Below are positions 24,930 to 38,046 of a stretch of 64,000 nt of DNA, piece by piece. A model generated the notes under the pieces. That model was not told the DNA's origin. It ran no database searches and saw only the letters and a list, made by a program, of their open reading frames with translations. The position numbers and the translations under genes were made by a program. Origin of the DNA: Trichoplax adhaerens (lineage: Eukaryota; Placozoa; Uniplacotomia; Trichoplacea; Trichoplacidae); the NCBI RefSeq assembly GCF_000150275.1, contig NW_002060952.1:1354452-1418451 (forward strand), read 5' to 3'. How positions within the stretch are numbered: the stretch's first letter is position 1; every line of letters starts with the position of its first letter.

Positions 24930-26230
24930 ACTTTCAAAAGATGAAATTTTCAAATTGTCCATGTTTCACAAAGCTGTTCATTTCCATGGTGCCTTGTCTT
25001 ACTTGCCCAACTACTGTACATGGGGAGATTTTACGTTTCGACAACTTAGATGTTTGAACAGCATCGAAGAAAATTTCTTGCATCTATGTCTTGGTAGGTA
25101 TTACTAGGCTCAGAAGATATGTCAAATGAAAATTTTCTTCAGAAACATACTTTCTTTTGAGTAATGTCCAGAATTTTCTTGAAGTAGAGAGAAAGTATCA
25201 CTGTTGGAGAGTGCATGAAATAACCCACTTGAGATTGCATTGCCAGATTTGCAAGCCTTTTATTCCTATCTTGAGGATAATCGCGCGTGGTTTCAAGCAC
25301 TTCAAAAGCGCGTCGGAAATCGATTTCTAGAAAATACCTCCACCACATTTCGCCTGAGCTACTTCACAGGCATCTTGATGCTCTTTACCCTTATCAAAAG
25401 CCAAAATCTCCATTTTCTGAATGTTGGCTGCAGTAATGCAAATAGTTCATTGATAGACCCTCCCCCCTGGTACAGACATGGCAAGTCTCCTAAATTAAGA
25501 AGTGTCAATGTCAGGGAGAATGTAATCTAGAAAAGGATCCAATTATTATCACAATAGGAAAGTGGCTTTCCTTTAAACGTCTTAGCCCTCTTTCTACAGC
25601 AGTTTTACAGTTTTCGCTTTTATTATTCCACTCATCCGAATCGATTTTTCCATAATACTGCACTATAAATGCAGCAGTATAAGGCGAGATCTCCTTACCA
25701 CTGACCAAATGTCAATAAATAAATATCCAACTTGCCGATAAGAATGGCTGAGATGAACTCTTGTTTTTAAAAGACTTTTCATTGCTGGTAAGCGCATTAA
25801 GGGGTTGAATTTTTTTTCAATCTCCTAGCCAATATGAGGGAAAAGTGCTCCATTGAAGCTGAGATATCACGTTCAGGCTCTTCTATAAAACTGTACTTTA
25901 GTTTCTTCAACCGACTTTCCTGAAAACGATCAAATAAAATTCTTTGATCTGCAGGTTTAATTTGTTTGTCATAAAGGTCTTGGAGGTTCTCACACGCTTC
26001 ATCATATCGTCATAGCTATCTGGAGTCGTTTCGTCTGCACCATTTTTCATTAAAATGGCGTACTGTACACATCTAAAACTCTCTACTTTGTAAGCTGCAG
26101 CATAATGCTGTTGGTCATTGCAGCGATATGTATTCCCTATGCAGGACAGCAGACAATCTGTTTTTAGCTGAAGTACATGTAGTAGGTGTACATCGATGTT
26201 CAGCTCCTCCATCGCCTCCAAAACTTCAAC
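24930..26230 (-). pseudogene. Decayed protein-coding sequence, family unknown
   Basis: Several adjacent minus-strand segments read like real protein but are broken by stops and frame changes. The frame at 26221-25907 passes into a second frame (about 26000-25795) reading EACENLQDLYDKQIKP and SFIEEPERDISASMEHFS, which shows a frameshift near 26000. Further pieces lie at 25708-25511 (YTAAFIVQYYGKIDSDEW) and 25348-25139 (RRAFEVLETTRDYPQDRNKR). The charge pattern is helical and faintly TPR-like. I do not recognise the family. It could be a dead gene, or exons of a gene whose introns I failed to resolve. Confidence 0.35.
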
Positions 26231-26604
26231 TTCTTATTGTGGCACTTGAGAGATATACTTGTCAAGGATGGTACAGTGAATGCGAAAATCATAATCCTTC
26301 CTTTTGAAGATGAAAAAAGCATACAGCCATATGATTCTGCATGAGGGAATTAGTTTTGGAAAGGTTTTGGTATTCAATTTATTTCAATCTATTTTCATCA
26401 CAATATTTCATGACATGGTTGACAACATAAAGGAAAAAGCTGGAAAGGGTTCAAGAACATGTTCAACTATGTTCAACTTGAGCGTAGCTTAAATAGCAAT
26501 TTTATTTTTATTTTAGGGGGGCATAAGGTTCAGAACAAGTTTTTGAACGCGGAGAGCAGTTTCTGCAATAGGTAGTAAAATAGAATTACAAGATGTCGGA
26601 CTCT

Positions 26605-26950
26605 GCTGTACACTGAGTGTACAGTACAGTAAAATGCATTTGCGTATTACAGTAAGTTCCTGACTATGAACTAACTGACCTAGCTACAGTGTTTTATGAG
26701 TGTATGCTACTGTACTGTACACTGTACACTATAGTAGCAATGTAGCATACTGTACTGTACGGTACAGTATTATCTTCTAATATCAAATGACTTTCCAACC
26801 ACCCTCAGTAATTGTACTGGACGTACTGTGTACTGTACATTGTACAATATGTACTGTATACTGTCGTGTACGCGAGTCACGTGACTACTCCCTTACCCTG
26901 AACACACACAGTGTACAGTGTACAGTACAGCACGCCGTACAGTATATTTA
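26605..26950. repeat. ACWGT array immediately upstream of the CDP-DAG synthase gene
   Basis: Clusters of ACAGT/ACTGT and TGTACA at about 26607-26635, 26708-26770, 26815-26870 and 26905-26960. They end about 90 bp before the ATG at 27047, which places them in the likely promoter or 5' UTR. Confidence 0.8.
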
Positions 26951-27046
26951 TACTGTACGGCTGGACTCTACTTGTGTCCTCCTTGTCGAGATCAGCTTAT
27001 CCTCTTTTGCTGGTCGTTGCTGAATTCATATTAATCAAGTCTGAAA

Positions 27047-30000
27047 ATGTCAGACGGTGGTACGAAACTTAAGCAACGCAAAGTTCAAGGCGATACTGCC
27101 AAGGAAAATGTAAGCAATCTTTTCTATTTTGTATCTTTGTTGAGGAATTACTTTACACGGCTATTTCGTTGTAGTATTGGATTATTTTGACTTATTGGTA
27201 GCTTTGCTTCATTCTTGTGCTTTGCTTGTCCCTTTTGATGAACAAGAATGAGATGATTTTGCCACAATATTGAGCGTTGAGCGTACACGAAAACAACACT
27301 GAAGAGTGTTCACGGGTGGCCCTACGACAACGGAATGCAAATATCGAGTAAGCGGTTATAGCGTTCCATTTTTCGTGTGCAAGAAACTCACTATCGATTC
27401 AACTCCACAATAGCCTTTCCACAGCCAGTTATGGACATGTTGTGAACTGCAAGACGCTTTCGGCTAGTAGTCATACAACTGCAATTATTTACTTTCTTTT
27501 GTCTACTTGCCTTGTCTGCATTGGGGTTGTTATTATTATTGTCATTCTATATTACTGCAGCGTTTATTGAACCGTTAGTAACCATGCCCATCGCAAGGCA
27601 AAGCTCGTCGATAACTCACTAATAATTCACGCAATCGACTCTATTAGCCATGAACGACACACTATCGTACAGTAGGCCTTAAGGGTGCCTAGAAGATGAC
27701 AGCTTTCAGTTGAAGCGACCATGCATATGTTGTTTGCAGTTCCATGCTATCATACATTAATTAAATTGAACTCTGTTCTCTATCCTTTCTTCATTTTTAT
27801 TCTGACACTTTTCTTCAGACTTGTCTTTTCAGGTCTATGCCTATTTTCTCTACTTTTAAAGTCAATGATTACCTTATTAGCGGCAAGTGCCGTATGGCGC
27901 TGTATCGCTATGGATTACATACAATGTAGTGATTGAGTGATATCGGCATTCGAGAGATGATTGAGCTGTAAATACTGTATTAAATAAATAGCATAATAAT
28001 AATATTACTGGATAAAGCCATGGACTACAAAAAGACTATCTAGTTTTCTTCTAGTAGTCCATGACAAAGCTGCTGCTGTAGTAACTAAATGGAACATTCC
28101 TTTCATCTTACCATACTTACTGACATACAGCATTGCTATACCATAAGGCAGATCAATGCTGCATTCAATTGAATGATTCAACTTTTTCTGTAGTCTGGTT
28201 AGGTGTCTTGTTGTTTTTCATGGCAAGAGAGTTCCAATGACGGGATCGATTTGATTGTTTATATACGCGTATATTGCATCAGTATATCGTACATCGTTGT
28301 ATTGATGAGATAGAACTGCGGTGTTATCCGCCTGAGTAATTGAATTTGGATGGCTTTAATTGATCTTTTTCAAGTTAGTATAGACCTACACAAGTCTTAG
28401 AAGTCTTCAACTTTTATAGTTCTCAGTATCATTTCATAAGTTAGAATACCCAATAACATTAGTAGCCATTAGAAATCGTAGAACGCATTAGTGGAAACTC
28501 ACAATCGTACAGGGTATAACAGACGTTTGATATCGATGTGACAGATAAACTGAGAAGCAGTAGTTGCTGCACGAACATTTAAATTTGCCTACATAGCATT
28601 GCCAACACACATGGCCAAATCATACGCACATCTTCAGAGCGTTGATTATAATCATTATTATTATCATCAAATGTTTTTAATACGTATCCGTTTAATGTAT
28701 TCGTTACAGATTTTCTCATAACATTTTTACAGCGCGTCAACAGTACAATACACATATTGTATACGCTTACAGTAGATTTATAAGCTATTCATGCTCGACA
28801 GAGTCCTAGTTCAACCCATGAAACATTTTATGATAGTTGCAGAGTAAACTTACTCATAATTGCATCTGGCTTATTGCACATCATACATCAATAATGATGT
28901 ATCTTGTACTAGGCGTCATTTACAACTACCCGTACAGCGAAGATGTACATATTATTTGCTATTTTTGATCGAATACAGAAAATCTCGTTTAAATATTGCA
29001 AAACCTATGTTATTAGATTTTAGGGTTTCGCCTCTACATTATTTGATATTTGGCGTCTATTATGTATCCGACTAATAACATCTTATCATTAATACAATTC
29101 CACACATAACAACGTCCATATTCTCAGTTGAATGTTCGAGAACAATAAAAACTTAAATCAATTATAAGCTGATCATGGGGTATAAATTACCCAGGCAAAA
29201 TCCAATCTTAGGTTATAACCTTAAATCAGTTTAGAAATGAAGACATGGGTTTGCGTACAATAAATATTTTCCATCACATGTGATACAATATAGTCTAATC
29301 TTATTGTAGTATTTTCATTTGATACTGAGCGTAAAATAATCTTAAATCGGCAATTAATGCACTAACCGTACGTCTTTTTGTACGTTATGTTTTATAACTA
29401 ATGACGGTGAATAAGCAATCAATCACTTGATTCGGATTTCGAGTTACTCATAAAATGCTGTGGTCGTTACAATTAATTAACTGTTAAAGTCAGTGGCAAA
29501 TACTGAAAAATTATGATGTATTTCATCATCAATTATCATTGTAATATCTTGGTAGATGCCCTTTGTTACTCATCTTTCTCGCCAATTTGGCATGATAGCA
29601 ATAACAGGAATTGGTATATTCGTGCATTTTAATTTTTCTTCGTACTGTGATCAAGACTGTAATAACAATGTTCGCTGAAGCATACCTTTGTTCATATTAT
29701 TATAATCATAGTATTTTCTTTCATTTATGCTAGTTAGAAAATCTTATGCTTGTAATAATTTTACATTTTGTACAGTACAATGCCGCGCAGGTGTTTAAAT
29801 TCAGTTGATGGTGCGCTCATATTTGGTGTATGTTTACTTCTTCATATTTCTTTTATTTTAAATCATCTGAACAGTAATTTAAATTTAAAATTTGTACGAT
29901 GCCTTACCATTAAGTGGGATTAGATTATTTGTAATGAGCTTTGCAAAATCATCCAAGTTATTAGTAGTAATGCACAGTAGAAATATTCAAAATCTTACAG

Positions 30001-33000
30001 AATGAAGATACAGTACAATTTGCGGCTGTATCAATTATGTATATAAAATTATAAGCGTTTATGTCTATTGTGTAATGAAGTGGGTAGTCTGTCTATTAAT
30101 TAAACTGGCAATTGAAAGTTTTCTATACAAACGTTATAGCCTGCAACCAAAAGCATTAATTTCAGGGTAACGCTTATGGCGTTATTCGTGGAAATGAGAA
30201 TCATTAGAAATCGATTGCATTCAAACGAACTGTACTGACAAAAATGCAATCGGCTGCAATTAATAATATCTAAAAATTTCTCCTAGACTCGAGTACAGTA
30301 CTGTACATTGCATATTTAGCAAATAGTAGCTGGACTTGGTAACGTTGGTGAGATCTGTTGCGATATATATATAATTAATGTATAAAATACGAGTCCCGAT
30401 GACATTTCGACTAAACTAGCTAAGAATTTTCTCGACTTGTGTCAAGCATTACTCTCTCTAAACAATAAGTTATAAATGCAGCTTTTATGATACTGTACTA
30501 TAGCAAACTGCAAATAATACGTAAACGCTGATCTCGATAACTGTTCACTAAGTATAGTGGGAATCGTCTAAAAGTGCCTTTGAAGCCGATCGCACGAGAC
30601 TAAACCCTATTTACTCTTAATCATTTGGTACATTTTCCCTCTTCGTTATCTAGAGTATATTTGTAACTTTGCCTTTCCTCAATTATATAGCCTTAAAAAG
30701 TAATTCGGTCACAGCTTGCAGTGTTGATCTTACATGTATGTGCTCTAATAATTAGTTTTTAAATTCATTTCTTATTTGTAGGCCCATTCCGGCGATGAGT
30801 CTGCAACCCAGCAGCAATCCCAAGATAATTCGTCCGCAGCTGTACAAGGCAAATCGTCGCGGTAATAATTTTAATTCATTATGTGACTTACTAACTTGGA
30901 TGGCTTTTACTGCTTTAGCTGTTCACAATTGGTTACTCTACCTATTAAAATTATCAATAATTTCTGTCTCTTGCCGTTTTATAATTATTAGATGGAAGAA
31001 TTGGTGGATTCGTACAATTTTTACGCTAATATTACTTGCTCTATTTGCAGCTGTTATTTACGCTGGCCCTATCAGCTTAACATTAATGGTAGGCGTCTAT
31101 TATTTGTGCTTAAATTGATAATTTATTTATCCTGTTTATAGATGATATGCATTATGGTATATACGCGTTGTGTTACATTCACCTATAGGTAATGTGCATC
31201 CAAATTCGCTGCTTTTACGAAATTATTGCAGTCGGCCATAAAAAATACAGGGAGGAAAATTTACCATTTTTCCGGAGTCTAAGTTGGTAAGTGAGCTAAT
31301 TATATTTACCACAATATATAGTACGATACTATAGCATGTAAAGAAGTATCTTTTGTGTAAATTTTAGCAGATGTTGCTAGCCCTGACAGCTAACAGGATA
31401 ACTCTATGATGTATAGTACTTTATTAAATTGACTAGTTGGAGCTCTAATGCGTGGTATTAGTGAGTTCATTGACTGAAATTGCTTTCAATTGCGATATAG
31501 TGTTGGAATTGTTACATTATACATAACTACTGACAGTTACTGTGATGGAACTATTACTAACATAAAAAGATAGAGCACTGAAGATAAAATTGACACTGCT
31601 TATCTTGCCCTCCAGGTCATTTGTTGCAACCGTAAACTACTTTCTTTATGGTGAAAGTTTATCCCAATATTTTCAAAATTTTCTTCAAAAGGATGAAATC
31701 TTGCAACCGCTTGCTTCGTATCATCGATTCATTTCGTTTATGATGTATTTGTGTTGTAAGTATCTTGCTGTATCATGCATGTATTCAATTTAAAGTAGCT
31801 CCTACAAGGCACATATTGCAACTGTCTTTGGAATATTTGAGATCGAAGATAATGTTAGGATTGTCCTATTTACACTGGAGGCCTAATTTTGATAAATAAT
31901 GGTAATATAGGTTTTGTCTTGTTTGTACTGACCTTAAAGAAAGGATATTACATGGTGCAATTTGCTTTGGTATGTAATTATATATTTTAATGATATATAC
32001 TACAAGTTGGTAATATCGATGTGTTTGTTGTTTCTTGTTTAATCCGATAAGAAATAACATCGTTTTTGCTAAGCTTAAATTTTATTGGATTAAATTCTAG
32101 TTTGGTTGGACTCATATAATCATATTACTTTTGGTTGCTCAATCCCATCTGATGATTCAAAATATTTTCGAAGGCCTAATTTGGTAAGATTTTTTTAATC
32201 AAACTTACTTATAATAATGACGTACATGATTGATTGTCAGTATTGATCAGATTATGGTACTACCTGTTATAGGTTCTTATTACCTGTATCACTGGTTATT
32301 TGTAATGACATTATGGCGTACATTTTTGGTAGGGTGTAAATACTTTTTAGCTTAAATATATTAAGAATTGAAATTTTGGTACTTTTATGCACCGTCAACT
32401 TGATAATCCTTAATGTCCACGCTTAAAATTTGTTTTACATGTTTGTACCAATAGGATTCTTTTTTGGTCGTACTCCTCTTATTAAGGTATCTAAAGTTGC
32501 TGTGAAACTAAAATACTCATTATATTTAACAGTTAACAAAGAGTCTAAGGTGATTGAAATTATGTGAGTGTAAAGCGTGATGTAATTCGTTTCAGTTATC
32601 TCCCAAAAAAACCTGGGAAGGATTCATTGGTGCCCTATTTTCTACATTGATTTTTGGTTTCCTTGTGAGTTTATGTGAAGCTAATTGTAATAGAATTTTA
32701 ACCAAGTTAGTCGTCACTTTCTCACTTAAAGATATCATATATTAACATTCTATTTCTGCGTTATCAGTTTACCAACTTCTTAGCTCGATATCAATATTTT
32801 GTTTGTCCAGTAAAGGTAAGGTTGCTGGCAATTGATTTCATTTTTGCAAGAAATAATTGTGTTACTGATGTGACCCAAAAATTTTTAGTATAACAGCACT
32901 CTGAACAAGGTTAGATTAGAGTGTGATCCGTCCTATGCCTTTCGATTAAAAGAATATACTATTCCAGTTGAAATACAGAGTTTGCTACAATTGGTTTGTA

Positions 33001-33598
33001 GAATATTTTTATGTTATAAAAATTAGTGGATTTGAAAGCTGTAAAATAAGAATCGCCTTTATAACATTACGTTCAAGGTGGGAATATATTACAAAACCGT
33101 CATTATGTATCCCCTTCAAGTGCACACTTTGGCTTTCTCTATATTTAGTTCTTTAATAGCTCCTTTTGGTGGTTTCTTTGCTAGTGGCTTTAAACGTGCA
33201 TTTAAAGTTAAGGTAAGGGTTCATAATACAGTGCAATTGGTTATTGACAACAAGCTTGTTACTACGATCATTATATCGTTTCATTGCCTTTGATAGGATT
33301 TTTCTGAAGCTATTCCTGGTCATGGTGGTCTAATGGACAGATTTGACTGTCAACTTCTTACCTCAACTTTCGTCCATGTTTATTATTTTTCATTTCTGAG
33401 GTATGTACAGCAATTAGTGGAATGGACTAGCTAAATTGTTTTCAACGTTAAGATGCAGCAAGATAGTTTGCTTTCTTTTCACGTAGGAGTGAAGATCCAG
33501 CTAGACTGTTGGGACAAATTCGCAGGCTTAATGTAGATAGTCAGTTGTATCTCTTCAACGAGATCAAAAAGCTATTGGAGGCTGCTGGAAAACTCTAA
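27047..33598 (+). CDS. CDS1/CDS2-like: Phosphatidate cytidylyltransferase (CDP-diacylglycerol synthase)
   Basis: Makes CDP-diacylglycerol from phosphatidate and CTP in the ER membrane, feeding phosphatidylinositol synthesis. Exons: 27047-27109, 30782-30861, 30992-31088, 31189-31286, 31616-31755, 31911-31969, 32101-32183, 32273-32328, 32455-32486, 32596-32664, 32768-32815, 32889-32993, 33078-33212, 33297-33400, 33487-33598. The result is 426 residues (human CDS2: 445), all in phase. A polar N-terminus precedes [11 protein letters not shown], then several hydrophobic membrane segments, SYHRFISF, a [15 protein letters not shown] segment, [20 protein letters not shown], and the family signature in [16 protein letters not shown] plus [12 protein letters not shown] across exons 13-14. 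The first intron is 3,672 bp, far longer than the others. The first exon rests only on phase and a good donor, so the start is a little less certain than the rest. AATAAATAAA at 34537-34546 is a candidate polyadenylation site. Confidence 0.94.
27110..30781 (+). other. Long first intron of the CDP-DAG synthase gene
   Basis: This is 3.7 kb of AT-rich sequence between exons 1 and 2. It contains a foldback at 28017-28065 and isolated pentamer motifs near 29771 and 30296. Open frames at 27721-27936 and 28860-29075 show no coding support. Long first introns often hold regulatory sites, but none can be identified here. Confidence 0.55.
28017..28065. repeat. Foldback hairpin related to the one at 24365
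   Basis: Arms 28017-28035 and 28047-28065 pair (CATGGACTAC against GTAGTCCATG, with AAAAAGA against TCTTCTA), spacer 11 bases. It shares the GGACTAC...AGAA core with the hairpin about 3.6 kb upstream. Confidence 0.7.
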
Positions 33599-35435
33599 AT
33601 CGATGTGATAAGTTTTCCCTTGTCACAACTGAATTGGTAATGTCGGGATTTTCAACTTGATTGAAATAATGCATATGCGTTCACCTACAGTAGTAGCGGC
33701 TTATCCTTGACAGTTTTTCATTATTGCTGTCATGGTTTGTTTTTAACACTAAATAGTACTTTTTATTGCTGGGTCAAATTAAGTTGATTGTCGGTAATAC
33801 AGTAGGATGTTTATTTTAATATTATGTAATAATTAAGTTTTGAAATGTATAGATATCCAGTGATGGTGACGTCTAGATAGTATTCTTGTGAATTTGTTCT
33901 TGTTATTCGATGCCTTTTTTTGTTTTCATGTTTTGACTGCAAAAGTCCATGTATTCAATTTCCTCACGAAACTATTTCGATTCTATTATCAAGACCGAAA
34001 ATGAGATCACTTTAATTTCCTTACTACATTTTGCAGTTATCAACACGTTACGATGTAATAGTTGTGTACGTACAAGCAATTAGGTTTGGAAGTTGATGGA
34101 TTGTTGCATTCATTTAGGTGTTGATTGAAATCCTAGCAAATGAATTAGCATTTAGAGTTTAGATTGGAGATTTATTAGAATCTTGTATCTCAAGATACAA
34201 GTTAGTGGGCTGTTAGAAGTCAAGTTGTATCATTCTGAAAGTATATTGTATTCATCTTCTATTTTATTGTATCACTTGCGATTTTTTGATTATTGGGATT
34301 GCCGTCATCCCATTTTAACTACGAGACAGAATATTTGATATTATAGCACCTATAGGATGTGAATTAACAATCATTGCTAGGCATACTTTATGCATTTTAA
34401 TTCAACCTGATCCAAAATGTAGTTGATGTGACGTTAGACCTTGTCTATTTGCAGTATATTCATTCATTACTTGGATGGATACCTTTGTTTAGTTGTGTTG
34501 CAACAATTCCTGTCGATGTTAACCATACATGAGTTTAATAAATAAACTTTTTTGGTTCTATTGCAATAGGTCTAATTCATGTTGAACAATGTACAACTAC
34601 AGTACATTAATTCATCAGCTAGCTATCCACAGCCTAGTGAGCTGAACTTTTCTGACTCCATTGGAGTTGTTTACACTTTACAGTAGTCAGTCACGTACCA
34701 CAAATCCACAATACAGCGCGTTGTTGACTCAGTCTGTGCTGTATCTAGTACATATCATTAGTATCACAGCAGCATGATACAGTTGCTAAACATGTAGTGA
34801 TCAGATCTGATAATGATGTAGAGCATAGACTACGACTACTTTTGGGGAAAACATTGGCAAGACATGTGTGTGTCTTTCAAGGATGCTTTCCATGAATTTG
34901 CCCTATTTATTCGAGTAGTCTGGTTATGTACTCTCTGTCTATTGATAGGACCTGTATCGTTTGGTCCGTTCCATAGAGGCAAAAGAAAAGGCTTTTTTAT
35001 GTTTTGACGAGTATCACTAGTATAGTGATCGTTATTTCTTGTTTTTTCCTGTCTAAGTGTATATATATACTGTACATTATAGATGCGTATGCGTATACTT
35101 TCATGGCCTACTAGAAAAAGACCTTGTTGTCTTCTTTTCGTCCTCCGTGCTACTTTGTACCAGAAAGTCGGTGATTGATTGTGTGCATTGAAAGTCTCCA
35201 TGGAGGACGAATCACTCCGAGTTGTAGTCTCCTCGCACCAGATGTTTGTTGCTAGTGCGATAGCAATGATTGCAAGATTGCCTAGTCCATATTAGGGGGA
35301 TATTGTTGGAAGCCAACGGAAACAGTGGAAAGTTGTTGTACTGTGATTGATTTGATCCATTGATTTATTAGTCTATTGAGGGTAGTGGTTGAACAGGCCG
35401 TGAGGTGGTCAGTCTATCTTTCCAGTTGGCACCAT
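33599..35435. other. 3' flank of CDP-DAG synthase and spacer
   Basis: The first 950 bases are probably 3' UTR ending near AATAAATAAA at 34537-34546. The remainder has no convincing gene; the minus-strand frame at 35201-34836 resembles nothing I know and lacks context. A run TTAGGGGGATATTG at about 35294 is followed by unique sequence. Confidence 0.5.
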
Positions 35436-35904
35436 GTTGCAAAACTTCCGTTACCACCTGACTGACTCCACTACGATATCCTAGAGACCCTTGTCGATCA
35501 GTTGCATGGATAGTTTTGTATCAGTTATTCGTCATGACTGTATGTACTGGGAAAAGGCTAGAAGAAGTAGAGTCCTATGGCGTCGACAGTCAAGGCAAAA
35601 GTGACGGTTGTTGCTGACCGATTCTTTTAGCCTGCGGAAGAAAGACGAGCGTGCAGTACAACGTTTCCAGTTGAGTCGTTTACTATACTGTACTACTTGT
35701 GTACACTACAGTACAGGACTCTTTTGGGGGTTTTCCTGCCATTGCGGTAGTAAACTATTAGCCATGCAAAATAGAAAATACTCTTGGAAATAAATAGAAA
35801 TCAATCATATTATAAATAAATAAATAAATACTCGATTGCTCAATGGATGATGCAACTGTGTACAGTATACAGTGTACAGTACAGAAATGGATTGAGACGG
35901 TGAT

Positions 35905-36425
35905 CGTGCTGACTTTTCTTTCGGAAGTTGTTGTTTTGGTATAGTGTAGCAGTCAGTCCAATTGGGCGTTGCAGTACCTGGACAGTGGAGCGGTACAGTC
36001 CATTCTGCTACAGTACAAAGCTACACCATTCTGTTGACTTTTCTTTTGGAAGTTGTTGTTTTGGTACAGTGTAGCAGTCAGTCTAACTGGGCCGCTGCAG
36101 TACCTGGACAGTACTGTACTGTAGAATAAAAAAAGTCCATTCTGCTACAGTACAAAGCTACAGTACACCATTCTGTTGACTTTTCTTTCGGAAGTCGTTG
36201 TTTTGGTATACAGTACTGTACTGTACTGTAGTGTAGCAGTCAGTCCAACTGGACCGCGGCAGTACCAGGACAGTAGAGTACATCCAGTCCATTCTGCTAC
36301 AGTACAAAGCTACGCCATTCTGCTGAATTTTCTTTTGGAAGTTGTTGTTTGAAATACAGTACAAAGCTACACTATTCTGTTGACTTTTCTTTCGGAAGTT
36401 GTTGTTTTGACAGTAGAGTACATTC
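35905..36425. repeat. R1 minisatellite, about 5 units
   Basis: Units of roughly 60-150 bp built around CTTTCGGAAGTTGTTGTTTTG, GCAGTCAGTCCAACTGG, a CTGCAGTACCTGGACAGTAG segment, and CATTCTGCTACAGTACAAAG. Unit starts are near 35911, 36035, 36178, 36321 and 36379. ACWGT motifs fill the variable parts. The matching array in the second copy has about 9 units. Confidence 0.85.
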
Positions 36426-36429
36426 AAGT

Positions 36430-37200
36430 ACGCTAGCGGCTAGCCCATGGTACCCCAGCCAGCCGATCGGCCGGCTGGAGTACGCATGCCCCTTGCCAAG
36501 GGTCCATAGTGAGTGAATGTCGGCAACGGCGATCAGTAGAGAACGTAGAAGGTTGTAGCAAGATTGATATGATTGCAGGGTTTTGTGCTTGATTGCATTT
36601 GTATTGAAATCGGCTTGCACCCGGGACTTGGTACTAGAGCAAGCAGATCGTACGCACGAGCAGTCGTAGCCGGTTCGGCTACAGTACAAAGCAACTCCAT
36701 TCGTACTGTAGTCTACAGTACACTACACGCTAGCTCATGGTATCCCAGCCAGCCGATCGGCCGGCTGGAGTACGCATGCCCCTTGCCAAGGGTCCATAGT
36801 GAGTGAATGTCGGCATCGGCGATCAGTAGAGAACGTAGAAGGTTGTAGCAAGATTGATATGATTGCAGGGTTTTGTGCTTGAATGCGTTTGTATTTGGAC
36901 TTGCAGCAGAGCAAGCAGATCGTCCAGCTGGAGTACGCACGAGCAGTCGTAGCCGTTTCGGCTACAGTACAAAGCAATTCCATTCGTACTGTAGTCTACA
37001 GTACACTGCACGCTAGCCCATGGTATCCCAGCCAGCCGATCGGTCGGCTGGAGTACGCATGCCCCTTGCCAAGGGTCCATAGTGAGTGAATGTCGGCATC
37101 GGCGATCAGTAGAGAACGTAGAAGGTTGTAGCAAGATTGATATGATTGCAGGGTTTTGTGCTTGATTGCATTTGTATCGAAATCGGGTTGCATTTTGGAG
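36430..37200. repeat. R2 tandem repeat, 3 units of about 290 bp, running into BICC1 exon 1
   Basis: Units begin near 36438, 36729 and 37012 with CTAGCYCATGGTAYCCCAGCC, then a near-palindrome (CCAGCCGATCGG / CCGGCTGG), CCCCTTGCCAAGGGTCCATAG, and TGATATGATTGCAGGG. The last unit continues directly into the sequence just before the BICC1 ATG at 37223, so what is multiplied is the gene's own upstream region. It is GC-richer than its surroundings. Confidence 0.85.
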
Positions 37201-37222
37201 ATTTGGACGAAGCACGTCGACT

Positions 37223-37869
37223 ATGGCTGCTGTGGCAAGCGATCACAGCAGCAATGCTAGTAGCGATCGTGATGAAAGAGAGAATGAAGACGATGAGACG
37301 CGTACCGGGGATGAAATGGAAGAGCGTTTTCGGGTTGATCGAAGAAAGCTGGAACAGATGTTACAAGGTAGAGAGAGAGAGAGAGAGATCATCAAGCCCG
37401 TCCTCCTTTTTCATTTTTGACTCGTTGCAATTTGTTTATCATTGTTGATCCAAATTCCTTGCTTGTCGTCTACTTGATTCATTCTTGTTGTCTCTACATC
37501 TATCGACAACTGACTTTGCCCATCTTCTTTTTATGTTGATTGCACTTTAGCTACTGACAATGGTCCGATAGAATCGGGTGAAAAATTCTTCAAAAAGGTA
37601 AAAATGAAGATTATTATCTAGCCAACAATGCTCGCCAACACCATAGTCATACTAGACTATCGTCATCGTTGTCATGTATCATCATCAATATAGCCCCCCC
37701 CCCCACCAAAAAAACACTCTCTACTCCACTTGTTTAGCGTATGTTGATCGCTAGTGCAATGCCATCCTTTTCAACATGTCTCCTTTCTCTTCTATTTAGA
37801 TCATGGAAGATACCTTGACGCATATCACTTGGCCTGCTAAATTAAAAATTGGCGCTAAGTCTAAAAAAG
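37223..37869 (+). pseudogene. BICC1-like (partial): Extra copy of Bicaudal-C exons 1-3 (partial, before gap)
   Basis: Exons 37223-37367, 37551-37597 and 37800-37869 encode the same residues as the first three exons of the complete gene at 40584-41227, including EERFRVDRRKLEQMLQ and THITWPAKLKIGAKSKK. Splice sites and phases are the same. A GA microsatellite just inside the first intron has 9 repeats here and 7 in the other copy. No exon 4 follows before the gap. It is either a true partial tandem duplication or the second haplotype placed in tandem by the assembler; identical coding sequence and the abrupt gap favour the latter. Confidence 0.8.
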
Positions 37870-38046
37870 GTAAGTTGTACAAAGAGAAACAACCATTTCA
37901 AAATACAATCCCATTGCCCTTCTTCTTGCCAACATGCAATCCCATCGTCAATTCAATACAACCCTTTTGCCTTTCTTCATACACACCAACTACCAACACA
38001 AATCGTCCAACAATCCAATAACAACTTTACACAAATCAAACTCATG

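Larger units (their letters stand above)
23462..27046. other. Spacer with short repeats, a hairpin and decayed coding sequence
   Basis: The stretch holds a two-copy tandem duplication (about 23721-23960), a foldback at 24365-24419, coding-like but broken minus-strand sequence at about 24930-26230, and an ACWGT array at about 26605-26950 directly before the next gene. The parts between are AT-rich with nothing I can name. Confidence 0.6.
35436..38046. repeat. First copy of the duplicated Bicaudal-C 5' region
   Basis: From TTCCGTTACCACCTG near 35445 to CAAATCAAACTCATG at 38046, the sequence matches 38100-41404 almost base for base outside the repeat arrays. It holds 5 units of repeat R1, 3 units of R2, and the first three BICC1 exons. 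It stops exactly at the N gap. Confidence 0.9.

Noticed and set aside
34836-35201. Minus-strand 121-residue frame
   Set aside because: No recognised motif, no splice context, and no coding-like composition compared with neighbouring genes.
35280-35340. Possible LTR boundary (purine run followed by TGTTGGAAGCC)
   Set aside because: No second LTR, primer-binding site, or gag/pol reading frame is visible nearby.
36372-37215. Minus-strand frames of 65-130 residues repeated in R2 (also 39777-40576)
   Set aside because: They recur because R2 recurs, have no recognisable domain, and run opposite to the BICC1 upstream region.
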